DNA of 64,000 bases, taken from Affinundibacterium flavidum (lineage in GTDB: Bacteria; Pseudomonadota; Gammaproteobacteria; Burkholderiales; Burkholderiaceae_D). Of the stretch, positions 59,156-64,000 are shown one piece after another. The stretch's first letter is position 1, and each line of letters begins with the position of its first letter. The DNA is taken from positions 1-64,000 of the forward strand of contig NZ_JACOGA010000003.1 in assembly GCF_014284175.1 (NCBI RefSeq), written 5' to 3'. Both the position numbers and the translations under genes were made by a program. The notes beneath the pieces were generated by a model, which saw only the letters and a list, made by a program, of their open reading frames with translations, was not told the origin of the DNA and ran no database searches.

Positions 59156-62100
59156 ATGACTGTCGCACGAAGAATGATGGTGTTAACCGGAGTAATCGTC
59201 TTAGGCATTATGATCGTCACCGGTAGTCTGTTGTACATGCTAGAACGCGTCTATAACAGTGCCAACGCCGGCAATACCAATGTCGTCCCCAGCCTGGTCA
59301 TTTTGGACGAAATGCGCGAAGGCATTTTGCAAACTCGGATACAACTCCGTAGCCACGTTTTAAACAATGATCCGGCTGCCATGTATGAAATCGAGAGAAA
59401 ACTTGATTTCTATCAAAAACAAACCGAACAACAATTAAAAGCCTACGAGTTTAACGGCTGTGGTGGCGTGTCTTGCTTTGTTGATGAGACCGACGCCAAT
59501 TACATCAGACAAATTAAGCTAGTCTGGGATCAGTATCAAGCCACACTACAACCCATCATCGCGGAATCTCGCCGGGGTGCTGCTGGCACAGAAAAATCGC
59601 GTGCACTGATCGCCGAAATCAAAACCAGCGAGTTGGAAAAGAAAATCTCAGCTCTGATTGACGAACATATTCTCTACAACATTGACCTCGCCCGCAAAAA
59701 CTCGGATGGATCAGCACTAACAAAAACAAATGCTTTTATCATCTCTAGCATACTAGGATTCATATTAATCATCAGCGTACTCATCCTTGGCAATATGACT
59801 CGCCGCTCTATCCTCAAAATTTTGGGTGGCGAACCGGCGGTCGCAAATAATATTGTGAAGCGAATTGCAGATGGCAATTTGCATTCCACCCAAGACTTGC
59901 AAGACGCAGCGCCGGGTAGCCTACTCGCGAGCGTAAAAAAAATGGCTGGCAATCTGGAGGCATTGGCATCTCAAGCAGATACCGTCGGGCGTGGCGATTT
60001 ATCCGTCGAAGTCCATGCACGTTCCGAACATGATCGTTTAGGCCATGCGTTCAAGAACATGGTGAATTTATTGCGGATCGCCAGTCAAGAAGATCAACAA
60101 CGCAATTGGCTGAAAGACGGTATCAACCAACTTAATCAACAATTAACTGGTGACCTGAGCTCTCAGCAAATGGTAGATATCGCGATTTCCACACTCGGTC
60201 GTTATCTCGGAGCCGGACGAGGTGTACTGTACATCTGGCGGTCACATGAAGAAAAATTAGATTTACTGGGCAGCTATATGTATTCCGAGCGCAGCGAGTC
60301 TTGTCATCTGCCCGGTCATCAGCCCGGCAATCAGTCCAATAAGCAGTTTCAATTAGGCGAAGGCGCAGTCGGCCAGGTGGCACGTGAACGCAAGCCGATT
60401 ATTTTAACGACGATCAATCAGGATGGCGCGCCTATCGTCACAGGTACCAGCAGCGTTCAGCCCTTATTCACTTATACCTACCCTTTGCTACGTGAAGATA
60501 CCTTATTAGGCGTCATAGAACTAGCCAGCGTCGATCCTTATGATGAAGTGCAATTGAGTTTTTTAGGGAGTGCGGTAGAAACAATTGCGTCTTTCTTATA
60601 TGTCGCGGAACAACAAAACAATATCCGCGAATTGCTGGGTGTCGCCGAGAAAGCAGAACTGGAAGCAAGAACACAAAGCGAATATCTGCAGCAAGCAAAT
60701 AGCCAAATGGAAGAACAACAGCAACAGTTGCAACAACAAAGTGAAGAGCTGCGTCAGACCAATGCGCAAATGCAAGAACAACAGCGTCTGCTAGAACAAA
60801 ATAACGAATCTTTGCGCACCGCGCAGGCAGAAACAGCTGCAAAAGCCAAGCAATTAGAGCAAGCAGGACAATACAAATCCGAATTCTTGGCGAATATGTC
60901 GCACGAACTACGCACGCCACTCAATGCCATCATTTTGTTATCCAAGATGATGATGAAGAATGCCGATGGCACCTTGATCGAAGAAGACGTTAAGCGTGCT
61001 GAAGTCATCCATCGCTCTGGCCGGGATTTATTAGGCTTGATCAATGATGTATTGGACTTATCCAAAATTGAAGCAGGCAGGATGGATCTGAGTTTTAGTG
61101 CGATCGGCAGCGCCGACTTTCTCCAAAACTTGAGCGATACGTTTACTCCTCTATCACAAGAGCGTGGAGTGGCTTTCGTCATTGATGATCAATTCAATGA
61201 CGAGATCGTTACGGATCAAGATAAGTTGGCACAAATACTGCGCAACTTGTTGTCGAACGCATTTAAATTCACCAAAAAAGGTCAGGTCAAACTATCGCTA
61301 AGTTACCGTGAACAAGACCCTCTCCCCCTACACATTGAAGTAAGCGATAGCGGCATTGGCATCCCGGCAGATCGTCAAGAAGCCATCTTTGAAGCCTTCC
61401 GCCAAGCAGATGGTTCTACCTCACGGGAATTCGGGGGCACTGGTCTAGGTTTAACAATCAGCTTGCGGATCGCGCAATTGCTAGGCGGCACGATCAAATT
61501 ACATAGTATCGCCGGTCACGGCAGTACCTTTAGTCTGTGTTTGCCGCGCGTGCCTGAGTCATTACCACTGCCAACAGCGGCAGCGACTTCAACTTCGACA
61601 ACAATGCAATTAGCCCACCGCGCAGGTGCATTGAGCTCAGCCGGGTCCCAATCGACTTCCACACCAGCGATTCAAAGCGACGACCCGAATGCCCAGCTAG
61701 CTGCCAGTGCTGACGATAGAAATAACTTACAGCTCGGCGACAAAGTTATTCTGTTAATTGATGATGACTATGATTTTGGCCTCGCCGTCATTACCATCAA
61801 CCGGCGTCAGCACTACAAAACTCTACTCGCGACCAACGGTGCAGACGGCCTCGTACTGGCCAAAAAATATCGCCCTACTGGCATCTTGCTCGACTTGGGT
61901 TTGCCCGACATGCATGGCATTGATCTATTACATGAATTTAAGACTACACAAGAACTTGCCGCGATTCCGGTTTATATCGTTTCTGCAAGTGATCGCACAG
62001 AAATTCACGAACAGCGTGACATTGTAGGTTACTTACAAAAACCGGTTAATCGCGAACAACTCGTTGAAGCTGAAAAAAATCTTTTGGCCGCCGTGCTGGA

Positions 62101-62992
62101 GCAAAGACTGGAGCAAAGAAGTGATGCCATTTTAGTGTTAGCGAATGGGGGAATATGCGCCAACGAAATCCAACAACTATTTGCACAAGCGCACAAAACC
62201 AGCAGCACTAAAATGCGCGATTGGACAAATACACCGATGATCGACGATAAGGGTGACAGTTTAAATGCAGTGTTAGCAGAAGATGCGTGGTCACTTTGCA
62301 TTATTGACCTGACGAACCGAAGCATAGACCAGGGTATCTCACTGGCCAAGCAAGTACAGAACTCTCATCCTAAACTCGCTTTGCTATTTTTTTCCAGTGC
62401 ATCCTTAATCGAAGAAGATGAATTGCGCTTACGCCCCTATACCGATAGCATCATCGTCAAAGCACCGCGCTCTCCGGAACGTCTGCTGGACAATATTGAA
62501 CGTTTCTTAAGCAATATTAAGCAGACACAAAGCAAACTTCATGCGACAGGCAAAGTACATGAGCTACAAAAAATAAACGGCGGCCAACAAAAGTCACTGG
62601 AAAAAATACACATTTTGGTCGTCGATGACGATCTCCGCAATTTATTTGTGATCACACAAGCATTGGAACAAAATGGCGCAAAAGTAGATACTGCGGTCAA
62701 TGGTCGTCAGGCTTTAGAAATGCTAGAAAAGAATCCCGTCGATTTAGTCTTTATGGACATCATGATGCCGGAAATGGACGGTTTCAAGACCATTGAAGCG
62801 GTACGGGCAACGCCACATATCGCGCATACTCGCATCGTGGCGCTAACGGCCAAAGCGATGTTACAAGATAGACAGAAAATCATTGAAGTCGGAGCCAATG
62901 ATTATTTGTCGAAACCTGTTGACTATGACGACTTAATTCGCGTCGCCATACAATGGAGCAGTACCGGTTCATCCACATTGACGAGCCCATAG
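59156..62992 (+). CDS. Hybrid sensor histidine kinase with three receiver-like domains
   Basis: 1278 residues. TM1 (about 7-29), a four-helix-bundle chemoreceptor-like periplasmic sensor, TM2 (about 190-213), HAMP-like segments, a GAF domain (about 320-480), a coiled coil rich in Gln/Glu, HisKA (phospho-His near 583 in NMSHELRTPLN), HATPase (DSGIGIP, GGTGLGLT), a first REC (about 862-975, phosphorylated Asp in LLDLGLPDM), a degenerate REC-like part (about 985-1120) without the acidic pair, and a C-terminal REC (about 1150-1268) with DLVFMDIMMPEMDG. The layout suits a chemosensory or biofilm signalling hub. GGGAGAAT precedes the start. A CheB-type gene follows directly in frame. Confidence 0.88.
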   Translation: MTVARRMMVLTGVIVLGIMIVTGSLLYMLERVYNSANAGNTNVVPSLVILDEMREGILQTRIQLRSHVLNNDPAAMYEIERKLDFYQKQTEQQLKAYEFNGCGGVSCFVDETDANYIRQIKLVWDQYQATLQPIIAESRRGAAGTEKSRALIAEIKTSELEKKISALIDEHILYNIDLARKNSDGSALTKTNAFIISSILGFILIISVLILGNMTRRSILKILGGEPAVANNIVKRIADGNLHSTQDLQDAAPGSLLASVKKMAGNLEALASQADTVGRGDLSVEVHARSEHDRLGHAFKNMVNLLRIASQEDQQRNWLKDGINQLNQQLTGDLSSQQMVDIAISTLGRYLGAGRGVLYIWRSHEEKLDLLGSYMYSERSESCHLPGHQPGNQSNKQFQLGEGAVGQVARERKPIILTTINQDGAPIVTGTSSVQPLFTYTYPLLREDTLLGVIELASVDPYDEVQLSFLGSAVETIASFLYVAEQQNNIRELLGVAEKAELEARTQSEYLQQANSQMEEQQQQLQQQSEELRQTNAQMQEQQRLLEQNNESLRTAQAETAAKAKQLEQAGQYKSEFLANMSHELRTPLNAIILLSKMMMKNADGTLIEEDVKRAEVIHRSGRDLLGLINDVLDLSKIEAGRMDLSFSAIGSADFLQNLSDTFTPLSQERGVAFVIDDQFNDEIVTDQDKLAQILRNLLSNAFKFTKKGQVKLSLSYREQDPLPLHIEVSDSGIGIPADRQEAIFEAFRQADGSTSREFGGTGLGLTISLRIAQLLGGTIKLHSIAGHGSTFSLCLPRVPESLPLPTAAATSTSTTMQLAHRAGALSSAGSQSTSTPAIQSDDPNAQLAASADDRNNLQLGDKVILLIDDDYDFGLAVITINRRQHYKTLLATNGADGLVLAKKYRPTGILLDLGLPDMHGIDLLHEFKTTQELAAIPVYIVSASDRTEIHEQRDIVGYLQKPVNREQLVEAEKNLLAAVLEQRLEQRSDAILVLANGGICANEIQQLFAQAHKTSSTKMRDWTNTPMIDDKGDSLNAVLAEDAWSLCIIDLTNRSIDQGISLAKQVQNSHPKLALLFFSSASLIEEDELRLRPYTDSIIVKAPRSPERLLDNIERFLSNIKQTQSKLHATGKVHELQKINGGQQKSLEKIHILVVDDDLRNLFVITQALEQNGAKVDTAVNGRQALEMLEKNPVDLVFMDIMMPEMDGFKTIEAVRATPHIAHTRIVALTAKAMLQDRQKIIEVGANDYLSKPVDYDDLIRVAIQWSSTGSSTLTSP

Positions 62993-63001
62993 GGGATCAT
63001 C

Positions 63002-64000
63002 ATCAACATCACCTTACGTCACATCGGCACCCGGCTTCATATTGGCGTGCTTGGTAATTTAAGCTCTGCTGCTGAGCAAGCGGAGCTCATTACTCTTTTG
63101 AGCAATATCAAAAGTGGCGAAGCCTTACAAATTGAATTTTATGATGCGGATACGCTACCAAACGACATCATATCGATGCTGGCACTGTGCTTGGAACGGT
63201 CGATCGCTCTCAAAATTATCAGCTACCGCGGCTTGCTCAGTCACAGCTTGATGCGGCTTGGCTTCACCGTCAACCAAGTCCAGACCAAACATCATCACGC
63301 CAGCTTACATACTTGCCGCGCGATTGCCATAGGCGGCTCTGCGAATAGTCTAGACAAGATTCTGCATATTATTGAACATCTTCCACCGTCTCCCATGGTG
63401 ATATTTATCGCCCAACATGTAGCGGAAGACGAAATCAATTTACTCGATCAGTTATTACGTGTGCGGACCGACTATCAAGTTTGCATGCCACAGCATATGT
63501 GCGCCATCGTTCCCGGCACAATTTATGTCGCGCCGCCAGCACATCACATGAAAATCGCACACGGCTATGTCTATCTGACACGAGATCAAAAAATCCGCTT
63601 CGCACGACCGTCGCTCGACGTCTTGTTTGAATCTGTGGCGCAAGAATATGGCCAACATTGCCTCGCGATTTTGCTATGCGGTTTTGGAGATGATGGAGTT
63701 GCGGGCTGCCTTACAGTCAAAACAAAAGACGCATGCGTCATTATTGAAAACCCCAGTGAATGCGGAATAGCAAATGTCTTGCCTGAAACCGCGCAAAAGA
63801 CTGACAACTTCGATCATATCTTCAAACATCACGCAATTACTAGCTTAGTTGCAAGCTTAGTTTCTAGCTTGGCTGCAAGCCCAGTGAATAGCTCGGCTGC
63901 AGGCCCAGTCACCTCCCCCACAGCTTTAGAACCCACTCAAGCCCTAGAACAAGGTATCAATCGCGAGCTCATCGATTTATTTTTAGAAGCCCTGTGGGAT
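63002..64000 (+). CDS. STAS-like + CheB methylesterase, probable CheB-CheR fusion (partial)
   Basis: Open without a stop from the kinase's TAG to the window end. Its first part (about 105 residues, with LHIGVLGNLSSAAEQAELI and IEFYDADTLP) looks STAS-like. Then a CheB methylesterase domain: the catalytic Ser in AIAIGGSANSLDKI, the His in VIFIAQHVAEDEIN, YVAPPAHHMKI and LLCGFGDDGVAG holding the catalytic Asp. A repetitive linker (SLVASLVSSLAASPV) leads to RELIDLFLEALW, resembling a CheR N-terminus. The expected start ATC AAC ATC ACC has AGGGG six bases before it but no ATG; the first in-frame GTG is at 63047. It probably modifies methylated receptors within a signalling cluster with the hybrid kinase upstream. 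Confidence 0.75.
   Translation, partial: MNITLRHIGTRLHIGVLGNLSSAAEQAELITLLSNIKSGEALQIEFYDADTLPNDIISMLALCLERSIALKIISYRGLLSHSLMRLGFTVNQVQTKHHHASLHTCRAIAIGGSANSLDKILHIIEHLPPSPMVIFIAQHVAEDEINLLDQLLRVRTDYQVCMPQHMCAIVPGTIYVAPPAHHMKIAHGYVYLTRDQKIRFARPSLDVLFESVAQEYGQHCLAILLCGFGDDGVAGCLTVKTKDACVIIENPSECGIANVLPETAQKTDNFDHIFKHHAITSLVASLVSSLAASPVNSSAAGPVTSPTALEPTQALEQGINRELIDLFLEALWD

Overview
The window looks like a chromosomal segment of a moderately low-GC betaproteobacterium, probably Oxalobacteraceae and possibly Undibacterium-like. This is an inference from the mix of genes: TonB receptors, tpm, yceH, rhlE, a GAF-rich sensory inventory, and a hybrid kinase followed by a CheB-CheR fusion. It was not confirmed by any search. 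No rRNA, tRNA, CRISPR array, intact transposase or integrase was seen.

Region 1-9.4 kb starts with a thioesterase and a translationally coupled pair made of a secreted protein and a TPM/TPR protein. It then becomes an accessory stretch of small orphan genes. That stretch contains a well-formed attC-like site (4016-4102) with no integrase nearby, and at least two and probably four copies of a degenerate palindromic intergenic repeat. Region 9.4-18 kb carries an alpha/beta hydrolase with a hexanucleotide repeat just upstream, a GH10 xylanase, an ABC-2 type export pair, a membrane-split protein with a DxD motif, and a bPH2 zinc-ribbon protein. Region 18-28.3 kb has a GAF-GAF-MshEN protein, a TonB receptor, a UDG-fold-like protein, an anchored HExxH protease, and two proteins (24.1-27.0 kb) that look like cargo of an extracellular contractile injection system: a DUF4157 protein ending in a His-Me-finger nuclease and a smaller protein ending in a WHH nuclease.

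Region 28-43.9 kb contains a periplasmic methyltransferase, two serine beta-lactamase-fold hydrolases, tpm divergent from a MerR regulator with a palindromic operator between them, an outer-membrane barrel, a yceH gene cut by one in-frame TGA, a second TonB receptor, a PhyH dioxygenase, and an overlapping pair of a YbdK-type carboxylate-amine ligase and an ATP-grasp-like protein. Region 44-64 kb contains a large membrane histidine kinase, a Tat-exported threonine-aldolase-like enzyme, a periplasmic binding protein, an S9 peptidase, rhlE, a QueG-like iron-sulphur protein, pepD, and a three-receiver hybrid kinase followed in the same frame by a STAS-CheB-(CheR) gene that runs off the window and has no ordinary start codon at its expected start.

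The best candidates for something new are the injection-system-type nuclease cargo pair, the orphan attC site with its repeat family, the ligase/ATP-grasp pair, and the apparent AUC start (or lost start) of the CheB-CheR gene.
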